Source of the DNA: an uncultured Acidimicrobiales bacterium
GTDB taxonomy: Bacteria > Actinomycetota > Acidimicrobiia > Acidimicrobiales > UBA10347
NCBI GenBank assembly: GCA_937991435.1
Contig: CALKPY010000001.1
Span: 29,362-93,361 of the forward strand
DNA: 64,000 bases
Direction: 5' to 3'
Positions 52,187-60,411 of the stretch are shown here, piece by piece. The translations under genes were made by a program, and so were the position numbers. The number at the start of each line of letters is the position of its first letter. The stretch's first letter is position 1. A model generated the notes under the pieces. It searched no databases. It was not told where the DNA came from and saw nothing but the letters and a program-made list of their open reading frames with translations.

Positions 52187-52222
52187 CCGGCGAAGCCGAG
52201 TATTCCGGCGAAGCCGAGTATC
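52187..52222. repeat. Two tandem 18-bp repeats between convergent genes
   Basis: CCGGCGAAGCCGAGTATT is followed directly by CCGGCGAAGCCGAGTATC, between the small membrane protein stop and the marR stop. Each unit contains CGGCgaaGCCG, a 4-bp stem with a GAA loop, so two small hairpins could form in either transcript. Confidence 0.78.
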
Positions 52223-52775
52223 ACCGCCAGTCACCGTTACCAAGCCGCATCTCGGTAGCGGCATCGATGACTGAATCCCACGCGTGTGTTGGTAGCCCGT
52301 CGACGCCAAACGAACACTGCCCAAGAGCCACGGCGCACTGTTCAGCAATCGCGCTTCCCTGCGCGGTCAACCGCACAAGCCGACTGCGACCGTCAGTCGG
52401 ATGCGTTACTCGCTCGACGAGCCCATCAGCACTCAAGCGGTTGATCAAGCTCGTCACGCTGGTCGGGTGCACTTGCAGCCGGTCGCCAATTTTCCCCATC
52501 GGAAGCTCGTTCTCACGAGCGAAGAACAACAGCGCAAGCACTTCAAATCGACTGAACGAGACGTCGAACGGTGCGAGAGCAGCGTTGATGCGACCCAGCA
52601 CGATCTGATGCACGCGGGTGACCGACGTGGCCAACACCATGGCGTCGGCCGCTGGCCACTTATTCTCACGCCAGTTCTTCCCGGCTGCAGCGATCGGGTC
52701 GAAGTCCAGAGCCATACGCAACGACGCTAGGGCCTGCGCCCGACTGCCACGACCCCGATGCGGCCTCGTCGCCAT
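52221..52775 (-). CDS. MarR-family transcriptional regulator
   Basis: 184 residues from ATG 52775 (AGGTG 3 bases upstream); ATG 52715 is a shorter option. The winged helix is clear: FSRFEVLALLFFARENELPMGKIGD in part, RLQVHPTSVTSLINRLSADGLVER in part, and the wing THPTDGRSRLVRLT. It is divergent from the acyl-CoA mutase operon with an inverted repeat in between, so it probably controls that operon in response to a CoA or acid ligand (inference). Confidence 0.92.
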   Translation of the reverse strand: MATRPHRGRGSRAQALASLRMALDFDPIAAAGKNWRENKWPAADAMVLATSVTRVHQIVLGRINAALAPFDVSFSRFEVLALLFFARENELPMGKIGDRLQVHPTSVTSLINRLSADGLVERVTHPTDGRSRLVRLTAQGSAIAEQCAVALGQCSFGVDGLPTHAWDSVIDAATEMRLGNGDWR

Positions 52776-52792
52776 GCACACCTAGACTGACC

Positions 52793-52816
52793 AAATAGTT
52801 GGACTTCCTACTATTT
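52793..52816. promoter_or_regulatory. Candidate MarR operator: AAATAGT inverted repeat
   Basis: AAATAGT (52793-52799) and ACTATTT (52810-52816) form a perfect inverted repeat with a 10-bp spacer, flanked by CC and GG. It ends 11 bp before the mutase ATG and starts 17 bp from the marR start, so a bound dimer would block both. Confidence 0.6.
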
Positions 52817-52827
52817 TGGGAGAGCAC

Positions 52828-54453
52828 ATGTCAGACCCACGCGAAGAATGGCAACAGGCGTACGACGCGACGACCTTGCGTGAAGGCCCATTCGACACGA
52901 TGTCTGGGGTGCCGGTCGACGCCGTCTACGGCAACGCCCCCTACCCCGGCCAATACCCCTATACCCGAGGTCTTTTCGCCGCGGGATACCGCAGCCGCCT
53001 ATGGACCATGCGCATGTTCGCTGGCTTCGGCACCGCCGAAGACACCAACGCCCGCTTCAAAGAGCTGCTGAGAGCAGGCGGCGGCGGTCTATCGACAGCG
53101 TTCGATATGCCAACGTTGATGGGGCGCGACAGCGACCACGAATGGGCGCTCGGCGAAGTCGGCCATTGCGGCGTCGCCGTCGACACGCTCGCCGACATGG
53201 AAGACCTATTTGCCGATATCAACCTCGGATCAGTTTCGACCTCAATGACCATCAATGGCCCGGCGATCATGATCATGGCTATGTACATCGCCGTTGGCGA
53301 AAAGACCGGTGTCGACCGCTCGGCGCTCGCTGGCACGATTCAAAATGACATTCTCAAGGAGTACCAGGCGCAGAAGGAATACATCTTTCCGCCACGCCCG
53401 TCGATGCGGCTGATCACCGACATGATGAAGTTCACCTCGGCCGAGATGCCGAAATGGCACCCGGTGTCGATCTCCGGTTACCACATTCGCGAGGCTGGCT
53501 CGACCGCTGCGCAGGAACTTGCCTTCACTCTGAGCAACGGATTTGCCTACGTCGAAGCGGCGCTTGCCGCTGGTCTCGATATCGACGACTTCGCACCTCG
53601 CCTATCGTTCTTCTTTAACAGCCACAGCGACTTCTTCGAAGAAATCGGCAAGTTCAGAGCTGCCCGGCGCATCTGGGCCCGCTGGATGAAAGAACGCTAC
53701 GGAGCGACTAGCGAGCGCAGCATGCGGCTCAAGTTCCACACCCAGACTGCTGGCGTATCGCTGACCGCTCAGCAAGCCGAAATCAATATCGGCCGAGTTG
53801 CGATCCAGGCACTCGCGGGTGCGCTCGGTGGCACACAGTCACTGCACACCGATGCGTACGACGAAGCCATGGCGCTTCCGACCGAAGACGCTGCACGCAT
53901 AGCCCTACGCACCCAGCAAATCGTCGCCCACGAGACCGGCGTAACCAACGTGGTCGACCCGCTCGGCGGCGCTCCGTATGTCGAGTGGATGACCGACGAA
54001 ATGGAACGTCAAGCCGAGGAGATCTTTGCCCACCTGCTCGACATCGGAAACGACTCGATTCTTGAAGGCGCCTACGCCGGAATCGACAACGGCTACTACA
54101 TGGGCGAGATTGCCGATGCTGCCTATCGCTTCGAGCGCGAGGTCAACTCAGGTCAACGAATCATCGTTGGTGTCAACGACTTCACCGAGGGCGACGACGG
54201 CCAACGCAATCTGTTGCGCATCGGCGCAGAAGTCGAGGAGTACCAACTCAAGCGCCTTGCCGACGTTAAGCAACGCCGCAACAGCGATGCGGTCACCGCT
54301 TCTCTCACTCGCTTGGCGAGCGAAGCAGCGGACCCTGAGGTGAACCTGATGCCCACGATGATCGAAGCGGTCAAAGAGTTCGCTACCGAAGGTGAAATCG
54401 TCGCAACACTCGAGGGTGTGTTCGGTACCTACGTCGAAAAGGCCGTGATCTGA
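52828..54453 (+). CDS. icmA: B12-dependent acyl-CoA mutase large subunit, isobutyryl-CoA mutase type
   Basis: 541 residues from ATG 52828 with GGGAG upstream. Methylmalonyl-CoA mutase-family barrel: YPYTRGLF, RLWTMRMFAGFGTAEDTNAR in part, LSTAFDMPTLMGRDSDHE, IQNDILKEYQAQKEYIFPP in part and ISGYHIREAGST. The two substrate-gating positions read Phe 64 (Tyr in methylmalonyl-CoA mutase) and Gln 182 (Arg there), the pair described for isobutyryl-CoA mutase. The B12 domain is a separate gene directly downstream, as in Streptomyces IcmA/IcmB. It likely interconverts isobutyryl- and n-butyryl-CoA, for example in valine or fatty-acid breakdown. Confidence 0.88.
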   Translation: MSDPREEWQQAYDATTLREGPFDTMSGVPVDAVYGNAPYPGQYPYTRGLFAAGYRSRLWTMRMFAGFGTAEDTNARFKELLRAGGGGLSTAFDMPTLMGRDSDHEWALGEVGHCGVAVDTLADMEDLFADINLGSVSTSMTINGPAIMIMAMYIAVGEKTGVDRSALAGTIQNDILKEYQAQKEYIFPPRPSMRLITDMMKFTSAEMPKWHPVSISGYHIREAGSTAAQELAFTLSNGFAYVEAALAAGLDIDDFAPRLSFFFNSHSDFFEEIGKFRAARRIWARWMKERYGATSERSMRLKFHTQTAGVSLTAQQAEINIGRVAIQALAGALGGTQSLHTDAYDEAMALPTEDAARIALRTQQIVAHETGVTNVVDPLGGAPYVEWMTDEMERQAEEIFAHLLDIGNDSILEGAYAGIDNGYYMGEIADAAYRFEREVNSGQRIIVGVNDFTEGDDGQRNLLRIGAEVEEYQLKRLADVKQRRNSDAVTASLTRLASEAADPEVNLMPTMIEAVKEFATEGEIVATLEGVFGTYVEKAVI

Positions 54454-54854
54454 TGTCAGAACCGCAACTTCGAGTGGTGCTCGCCAAACTGGGCTTCGAC
54501 GGCCACGATCGCGGCATCAAAATCGTCGCCCGCATCTTGCGCGATGCGGGCATGGAAGTCATCTATCTCGGCTTGCGTCAGAGCTACCTCAACGTCGTCA
54601 ACGCGGTAGAGCAAGAAGACGCCGATGCCGTGGGTCTCTCAATGCACAACGCGAGCCACATGACGTTGGCCCCCAAAATGGTCGAAGCCCTCGCCGCTGC
54701 AGGCCTGGACGTGCCCGTCATCGTCGGTGGCATCGTGCCAGACGAAGACGTCACCGAGCTGCTCGAAAAGGGCGTCGCTGTCGTGCTGGGCCCAGGTGCG
54801 TCGGCCGAACAAGTAGCGATCTCGGTGCGAGACGCCGTCGCAGCCAAGGCGTGA
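54453..54854 (+). CDS. icmB: B12-binding small subunit of the acyl-CoA mutase
   Basis: 133 residues. The cobalamin-binding motif DGHDRG (Asp-x-His-x-x-Gly) lies in KLGFDGHDRGIKIVARILRD in part; LSMHNASHM and VIVGGIVPDED complete the Rossmann-like B12 fold. It provides the base-off, His-on corrinoid for the large subunit. It overlaps the large-subunit stop by one base (TGATG) and the meaB start by 4 bp (GTGA), so the three genes are translationally coupled. Confidence 0.93.
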   Translation: MSEPQLRVVLAKLGFDGHDRGIKIVARILRDAGMEVIYLGLRQSYLNVVNAVEQEDADAVGLSMHNASHMTLAPKMVEALAAAGLDVPVIVGGIVPDEDVTELLEKGVAVVLGPGASAEQVAISVRDAVAAKA

Positions 54855-55852
54855 GCCTGCACGGAAAAAATCAGCGCGGACAGAACCTTCGAGAGCTGAG
54901 CGCCGAGGCAATCTTTAGCCTCGCACTCGACGGCGAGCTTCGAGCGCTCGGTCGGCTGATCACCTTTATCGAACGCGACAGCGACGAAGCCGAAGTGATT
55001 TCCGAACTGGCACACGCGCGCGCTGGCAACGCCCACGTCATTGGCATTACCGGCGCACCCGGTTCGGGTAAGTCGACGTTGACCGGCCAATTGGTTGCCC
55101 TGCTCAACCAGAAGCACCCGCGCGCCGCGGTACTCGCCGTCGACCCGTCGTCTCCCCTCACAGGCGGAGCGATTCTGGGCGACCGGGTACGAATGGAAGA
55201 TGTTGCGTCGCCTGAGACGTTTATTCGCTCGATGGCCACTCGTGGCCACCAGGGCGGACTGGCCCTTGCCGTTCCCGGCGTCGTACGAGTGCTCGACGCC
55301 ATGGGCTACAACCCAATCATTATCGAGACAGTCGGTGTTGGCCAGGTCGAAGTTGACATTGCAGGTACGGCCGACACCACCGTCGTCGTAGCGACACCTG
55401 GCATGGGCGACGCCGTGCAGGCAAACAAGGCGGGACTTCTCGAACTCGCGGACCTGTTTGTGGTGAACAAGGCTGATCGCCCGGGCGCCAACGACGTGCG
55501 CCGAGACCTTGATCACATGCTCGACCTAAGCCACACGACCGGTCAGGATCAAAGAACCGGCATGCGACCAGAGATCGTCATGACCGCCGCTCTGACCGGA
55601 CAAGGCGCCGCTGACATGTGGGCTGCTATCGAACGGCACCGAGACGCAATTACGGCCAACGGCCAGATCGACGAAAGACGTGCTTCCCGGGATCTCGAAG
55701 AGGTACGCAATCGAGTCATGGCCGTCATCGAACGACGTGTTGATGACCTGCTGTCAGAACACGGCACGACCGGCGCGCTCAAGGCGGTTCGCGACCGCGA
55801 GATGGCTCCGAGCGTCGCTGCGAGAGAAATCACCAACACCCGATTTGGCTGA
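54851..55852 (+). CDS. meaB: MeaB/ArgK-type G-protein chaperone of the acyl-CoA mutase
   Basis: 333 residues, GTG start. GTPase motifs: GAPGSGKSTLTGQ (Walker A), AVDPSSPLTGGAILGDRVRM in part (switch I), IIETVGVGQVEVD (Walker B region) and VNKADRPGA (guanine specificity). The C-terminal helices form the dimer arm. It gates cofactor loading and protects the mutase from inactivation (established for MeaB). The adjacent mutase genes leave little doubt about the partner. Confidence 0.95.
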   Translation: MSLHGKNQRGQNLRELSAEAIFSLALDGELRALGRLITFIERDSDEAEVISELAHARAGNAHVIGITGAPGSGKSTLTGQLVALLNQKHPRAAVLAVDPSSPLTGGAILGDRVRMEDVASPETFIRSMATRGHQGGLALAVPGVVRVLDAMGYNPIIIETVGVGQVEVDIAGTADTTVVVATPGMGDAVQANKAGLLELADLFVVNKADRPGANDVRRDLDHMLDLSHTTGQDQRTGMRPEIVMTAALTGQGAADMWAAIERHRDAITANGQIDERRASRDLEEVRNRVMAVIERRVDDLLSEHGTTGALKAVRDREMAPSVAAREITNTRFG

Positions 55853-55892
55853 TCTCCAGTTGCCGACCAAGAACGTCGCGTAGTCTTGCTGC

Positions 55893-57602
55893 ATGCACGA
55901 CCTGGTGATTCGCAACGGCAACGTGATCGACGGATCGGGTAGCCCCGGTCGTCAGGCTGATGTAGCGATCGATGGCGAGACCATCGTTGCGGTCGAACCT
56001 GGTGTGGGTTCCGGCCACCGTGAGATCGACGCCGGCGGGCGTCTCGTCACGCCAGGATTTGTTGACACGCACACCCACTACGACGCGCAAGCAACATGGG
56101 ATCCTGAATTGACGCCGTCGGGTTGGCACGGCGTGACCACCGCCGTCATGGGCAACTGTGGTGTGGGGTTCGCTCCCGCTGCGCCCGACCGGCGAGAGTT
56201 TCTCATTCAGCTGATGGAGGGTGTCGAAGACATACCCGGAGCTGCTCTGACCGACGGCATTCAGTGGGGTTGGGAGTCCTTTCCCGAATACCTCGATGAT
56301 CTTGATCGGCGCGAATGGGTGCTCGATCTCGGTACCCAGGTGCCACATGGAGCGCTTCGGGCCTATGTCATGGGCGAACGTGTACTCGACGACCCAACCG
56401 CCGCCGATATCGCGCAGATGGCCCAGTTGGTCACCGCCGGTCTCAGTGCCGGAGCTCTCGGCTTTTCAACTTCACGCACGCCTCTACACAAGGCTGCTGA
56501 CGGAGAACTTGTGCCGGGTACTCACGCGTCGCACGATGAATTGGTCGCGCTCGCCGAAGCAATCCGTTCAGCGGGTCACGGCGTGTTTCAAGTGGCGAGC
56601 CATCACCCCGACGTGCCCGAGTCGTTTGAGTGGATGCGTTCGGTCGCGGCGATCACCAATGGCCCCGTTGTATTCAACCTGAACCAGCCAGACACCGCCC
56701 CCGACCTATGGCGCGAAGACTTGCGCCTGCTCGACGAAGCCCAAGCAGATGGTCTCAACATTTTGGCGCAGGTGTCTGGTCGTCCGGTTGGCATCTTGCA
56801 AAGCTGGGCCGCGACCATCAATCCGTTCATGTACCACCCCACGTGGCAGAAGCTCGCCGGTTTAACCGACGCTGAGCTCGCTGCAGCGCTGTCACAGGCA
56901 TCGATCCGCGAGTCGCTTCTGTCGGAACAACCGCACGCACCCACCAGCTTCCTGACTTCGATCACCCAGTCGTGGGACAAGCTCTATCCGTTCTCAGGCG
57001 AAGCCGACTATGAGCCCGACCCATCCGCGAGTTGCGCTGGCGTTGCCGCCCAGCGTGGGGTCTCCCCCGCCGAGATTGCGTTCGATCAGCTCATGTCGAA
57101 CAACGGAAACGGCCTGCTGTACTTTCCGTTGTTCAACTATTCGAACCACAATGTCGACCACCTTTGGGAACTACATCAGCACGACCACACCCGTATGGGC
57201 CTGGCCGATGCCGGCGCCCATTGCGGCACGATTGCCGACGGTGGCATGCCCACGTTCATGTTGCAGTTCTGGGCTCGGGATCGGGAACGAGGGGCGCGTC
57301 TTCCACTCGAATGGCTCGTGCATCGCCAGACTCGCCAAACCGCGTCAATGTACGGACTCAACGATCGGGGCCTGCTTGCGCCGGGCATGCGCGCCGACGT
57401 CAATGTGATCGACCTCGACGAGTTGAGCGTGGAATTACCCCATCTCGTCGGCGATCTTCCGACCGGGGCTAAGCGCTACGTTCAGCGAGCCGTTGGATAT
57501 GGCGCAACCGTGTGTCGAGGCACAGTGACCGTGAGCGGTGACGAATTCACTGGTGATCGCCCCGGTCGTTTGGTGCGTGGCCCGCAGACCGCTCCCCGCT
57601 AA
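55893..57602 (+). CDS. Amidohydrolase, N-acyl-D-amino-acid deacylase-like
   Basis: 569 residues. Amidohydrolase-superfamily metallo-enzyme: LVIRNGNVIDGSGSPGRQADVAI in part, then PGFVDTHTHYDAQ with the metal His pair, NCGVGFAP with the conserved Cys ligand of D-aminoacylases, ASHHPDVPES and LADAGAHCGTIADGG with the catalytic Asp region. The C-terminal GLLAPGMRADVNVIDLD closes the composite sheet. It is 40 bp downstream of meaB; substrate could be an N-acyl-D-amino acid or another cyclic or acyl amide. Confidence 0.88.
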   Translation: MHDLVIRNGNVIDGSGSPGRQADVAIDGETIVAVEPGVGSGHREIDAGGRLVTPGFVDTHTHYDAQATWDPELTPSGWHGVTTAVMGNCGVGFAPAAPDRREFLIQLMEGVEDIPGAALTDGIQWGWESFPEYLDDLDRREWVLDLGTQVPHGALRAYVMGERVLDDPTAADIAQMAQLVTAGLSAGALGFSTSRTPLHKAADGELVPGTHASHDELVALAEAIRSAGHGVFQVASHHPDVPESFEWMRSVAAITNGPVVFNLNQPDTAPDLWREDLRLLDEAQADGLNILAQVSGRPVGILQSWAATINPFMYHPTWQKLAGLTDAELAAALSQASIRESLLSEQPHAPTSFLTSITQSWDKLYPFSGEADYEPDPSASCAGVAAQRGVSPAEIAFDQLMSNNGNGLLYFPLFNYSNHNVDHLWELHQHDHTRMGLADAGAHCGTIADGGMPTFMLQFWARDRERGARLPLEWLVHRQTRQTASMYGLNDRGLLAPGMRADVNVIDLDELSVELPHLVGDLPTGAKRYVQRAVGYGATVCRGTVTVSGDEFTGDRPGRLVRGPQTAPR

Positions 57603-57617
57603 CGGCTGCAGCCAGCT

Positions 57618-59006
57618 TCAGCCTGGTCTCGTGACGAGTGGCCCGAGAGCACGTACACGCTCGTGGGCGGTGCCCATATCGACATTGTCAAGACTTGCGC
57701 AACCGGCGACCAGTTCAGCGAGGAGCGCGTCTTGGGCATCGCCCCGGGCAAACGCGTCGGCGTAGGGCATCGACGAGAACATGACCAGGTTGTAGCGGGG
57801 GCGAAAGAACGCTGGCAGCTCATCTGACAGTCGTAACGCCAGTTGGCGTTTGAGTAGGTAGTCAGGGTCGTTGACCTTGTCGCGCATTTCGACGTAGTTT
57901 TGTATTGCCATATCAGCAATGGCATCTGCGTCATCGCGGCGGTCAGCCTCAAATGCGCAGAAGGCCGGTGCGAGGTCATCGTCATGAGATTCGATGGCGT
58001 CGACGAGCGCCGATGCCGATTCGAGCGCGAGGTTCATGCCTTGCCCGTGAAAAGGAACAATGCCGTGCGCGCTGTCGCCAACCAACACGGCGCGGTCTTC
58101 GTAGCTCCATCCGGTGGTTCGAATCGTGCCGAGCCTGCCGAGGGGCGCGTCGAGATACTGCTCGACAATGTCTGGCACGAGTTCGACAACCGACGGGAAG
58201 TACTCCTCGAAAAACGCGGAGATCTCGGCCGGCGCTGAAATCGCCTCGAAGCTCGGCGCTGGCCCTTTCGCTTCGAGAAAGAGGGTGGCGGTGAAGTCAC
58301 CGGTCGGATTCGGTAGCCCGATCAACATGAACTCGTTACGAGGCCAGATGTGCAGCCCGTTGGCCGCGATCTGAAAGCCCCCAGATGTGGTGGCTGGGAT
58401 CTCGATCTCGATGTACCGGTGCGACAGCATCTCTCGGCGAACCGAGCCGCCGTTGACTGCGAGGACCTCGGCGCGAACAATCGAGGCAACGCCATCGGCC
58501 CCGAACACCGTGCCGAACGGAACCTGGTGCCACAAGTCTTGCTGGGCACCGTCAGCGAACGTGGCGAGTCCCAGATCGAAGTCGATGTCTCGGCAGCGCT
58601 GACGGAAGTACGTTTGCACATTCCCCGTTGCTTCGGCAGCATCAAGCAGCGCGCACGTGAAGGCGGTTCGGTCAACAGACCAAAGCACCTCGTCAGGCAG
58701 ATTGCCGTACGGCTGCATACCACTCACGCCGCTGCGGTCGGCGTCGTGCACGACACGTCCATGCATGACAACGGCAAGCGATTCGACGGTTTCGACGAGT
58801 CCGATGCGTCGCAACGCCGCGAGTCCCCGTTCGGCTATGGCCAAATTTATCGAGCGGCCGCCGACGCCATCGTCAGCACGAGGGTCACGGCGACTATCAA
58901 ACACCATGACCTGCTGACCGCGACTGCCCAGCAGTGCAGCCAGGTATGCCCCGGCAATTCCGCCGCCGACAATGAGCAACGGTCCGCGATCACCCAAGGC
59001 GCTCAT
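57618..59006 (-). CDS. kmo: Kynurenine 3-monooxygenase
   Basis: 462 residues. FAD-dependent hydroxylase: LLIVGGGIAGAYLAALLG with the GxGxxG loop, DGVGGRSINLAIAERGLAAL in part (the SINLA segment typical of Kmo), a VMHGRVVHDADR segment, the second FAD motif VLVGDSAHGIVPFHGQGMNL in part, and LKRQLALRLSD. It turns kynurenine into 3-hydroxykynurenine. The ATG overlaps the kynU stop (ATGA), so kynU-kmo is a two-gene operon. No tryptophan dioxygenase gene is visible in the window. Confidence 0.92.
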   Translation of the reverse strand: MSALGDRGPLLIVGGGIAGAYLAALLGSRGQQVMVFDSRRDPRADDGVGGRSINLAIAERGLAALRRIGLVETVESLAVVMHGRVVHDADRSGVSGMQPYGNLPDEVLWSVDRTAFTCALLDAAEATGNVQTYFRQRCRDIDFDLGLATFADGAQQDLWHQVPFGTVFGADGVASIVRAEVLAVNGGSVRREMLSHRYIEIEIPATTSGGFQIAANGLHIWPRNEFMLIGLPNPTGDFTATLFLEAKGPAPSFEAISAPAEISAFFEEYFPSVVELVPDIVEQYLDAPLGRLGTIRTTGWSYEDRAVLVGDSAHGIVPFHGQGMNLALESASALVDAIESHDDDLAPAFCAFEADRRDDADAIADMAIQNYVEMRDKVNDPDYLLKRQLALRLSDELPAFFRPRYNLVMFSSMPYADAFARGDAQDALLAELVAGCASLDNVDMGTAHERVRALGPLVTRPG

Positions 59007-60301
59007 GTCGCTGCCGACGGCGAAGTGGCTTGATCGAGGATCTCGACGAATCGCCGCACATCGGTGAACGAGTTGAAGAGTGGCGCTGGAGCCACACGGA
59101 TGACGTCGGGATGCCGCCAGTCACACGACACGCCTGCCGTCTCGATGCGGTCGAAAATTTCTCTTCCGGTCAGGCCATCTGCTGTGACACGAAGCGACAG
59201 TTGGCAGCCTCGACGTTCAGGTTCGCGAGGGGTAATCGACTCGACGCGGTCGCCGACCAGTTCGTCGAGAAGAAATTGCAAGTATCCCGTCAGCTTGAGT
59301 GACTTCTCGCGCAGCGGCCCCATTCCACCAGCCTTTTCAAACACTTCGAGCGATGCTCGTAGTGCCGCCATTGGTAGGGCCGTGCCGTTGCTGATCTGCC
59401 AGGAGTCTGCGCTGTCGGGCGGGTCAAACTCGTTACGCATCTCAAAGCGAGTTTCGAGGCGCGTTCCCCACCAACCCAGCAGCTTCGGAAGCTCGCGATC
59501 GCTTACATGGCGCTCATGCACCCAGATGCCACTGACCCCGCCGGGTGATGCATTCATATATTTGTACGAGCACCACGCGGCGAAGTCCGCTCCCCATTCG
59601 TGCAGCGACAACTCGATGTTGCCCGCAGCGTGGGCGAGATCGAAACCAACCGTTGCGCCGACTCGCCGCGCCGCAGCCACAACCTCGGGCATCGGCATGA
59701 CCTGTCCCGTGTAGTACTGCACGCCGGGCAGGAGCACCATGGCGAGCTCGCCGCCGGTCGCGTCAATCGCGGCAATGAGGTCTTCGGGCTCGATCACCTC
59801 AGCCCCAGGCTTCGGACCGATCGTTACGAGGGATGCGGCCGGATCGTGACCGTGTAGACGAATCTGACTTTCGACGGCGAAGTGATCTGATGGAAAGGCG
59901 TGCTCTTCGATAAGGATCTTGTGACGCTTCGCCGTAGGTCGGTAGAAGCTCACCATAAGCAGGTGCAGATTGACCGTGAGCGAGTTCATGATCACGACCT
60001 CGTGGGGCAAGCCACCGACGAGACTGGCCATGGAGTCGACGAGGCGTTCGTGATAGTCGACCCATCCTGAGCTGCCTGCAAAGTGACCGTGTACGCCGAG
60101 CCGTGCCCACTGGTCGATTTCGTCGTTGATGTAGGCGCGAGCACGCTTCGGCAGCGGTCCGAGCGAGTTCCCGACGAAGTACACGGCGTCGTCCGCGCCT
60201 AGCGGCGGCGGCGGAAGTTCGAACTCGTCACGAAGCGACGCTAGCGGGTCGGCAGCATCGAGTGCAGCAGCGGTGGCCCAGTCAGTATCAAGCGAAGTCA
60301 T
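59003..60301 (-). CDS. kynU: Kynureninase
   Basis: 432 residues from ATG 60301. PLP fold-type I enzyme that cleaves kynurenine or 3-hydroxykynurenine to (3-hydroxy)anthranilate and alanine. Motifs: YFVGNSLGPLPKRA, VIMNSLTVNLHLLM, DLAHAAGNIELSLHEWGADFA in part, the PLP Lys in WCSYKYMNASPGGVSGI, and WRHPDVIRVAP near the end. It points to tryptophan breakdown or de novo NAD synthesis. Confidence 0.95.
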   Translation of the reverse strand: MTSLDTDWATAAALDAADPLASLRDEFELPPPPLGADDAVYFVGNSLGPLPKRARAYINDEIDQWARLGVHGHFAGSSGWVDYHERLVDSMASLVGGLPHEVVIMNSLTVNLHLLMVSFYRPTAKRHKILIEEHAFPSDHFAVESQIRLHGHDPAASLVTIGPKPGAEVIEPEDLIAAIDATGGELAMVLLPGVQYYTGQVMPMPEVVAAARRVGATVGFDLAHAAGNIELSLHEWGADFAAWCSYKYMNASPGGVSGIWVHERHVSDRELPKLLGWWGTRLETRFEMRNEFDPPDSADSWQISNGTALPMAALRASLEVFEKAGGMGPLREKSLKLTGYLQFLLDELVGDRVESITPREPERRGCQLSLRVTADGLTGREIFDRIETAGVSCDWRHPDVIRVAPAPLFNSFTDVRRFVEILDQATSPSAAT

Positions 60302-60347
60302 CAATGATCAGGCTAGATGCGTTGAGCTCTCGCAATACCAGCTTGCA

Positions 60348-60372
60348 ATTGTCGACCACATAGGTCAACAAT
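60348..60372. promoter_or_regulatory. Candidate operator between kynU and the sulfhydrylase gene
   Basis: ATTGTCGACC (60348-60357) and GGTCAACAAT (60363-60372) form a 10-bp inverted repeat with one mismatch and a 5-bp spacer. It is 46 bp from the kynU start and 39 bp from the sulfhydrylase start, in the middle of the divergent promoter. No regulator gene is adjacent, so the binding protein is unknown. Confidence 0.6.
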
Positions 60373-60411
60373 AGGACGGCCGGTTCACGGCGGACCAGAC
60401 AGGAGCACAAC

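Noticed and set aside
52776..52827. Cobalamin riboswitch in front of the B12-dependent mutase
   Set aside because: Only 52 bases separate marR and the mutase start, too short for that riboswitch, and no B12-box sequence is seen.
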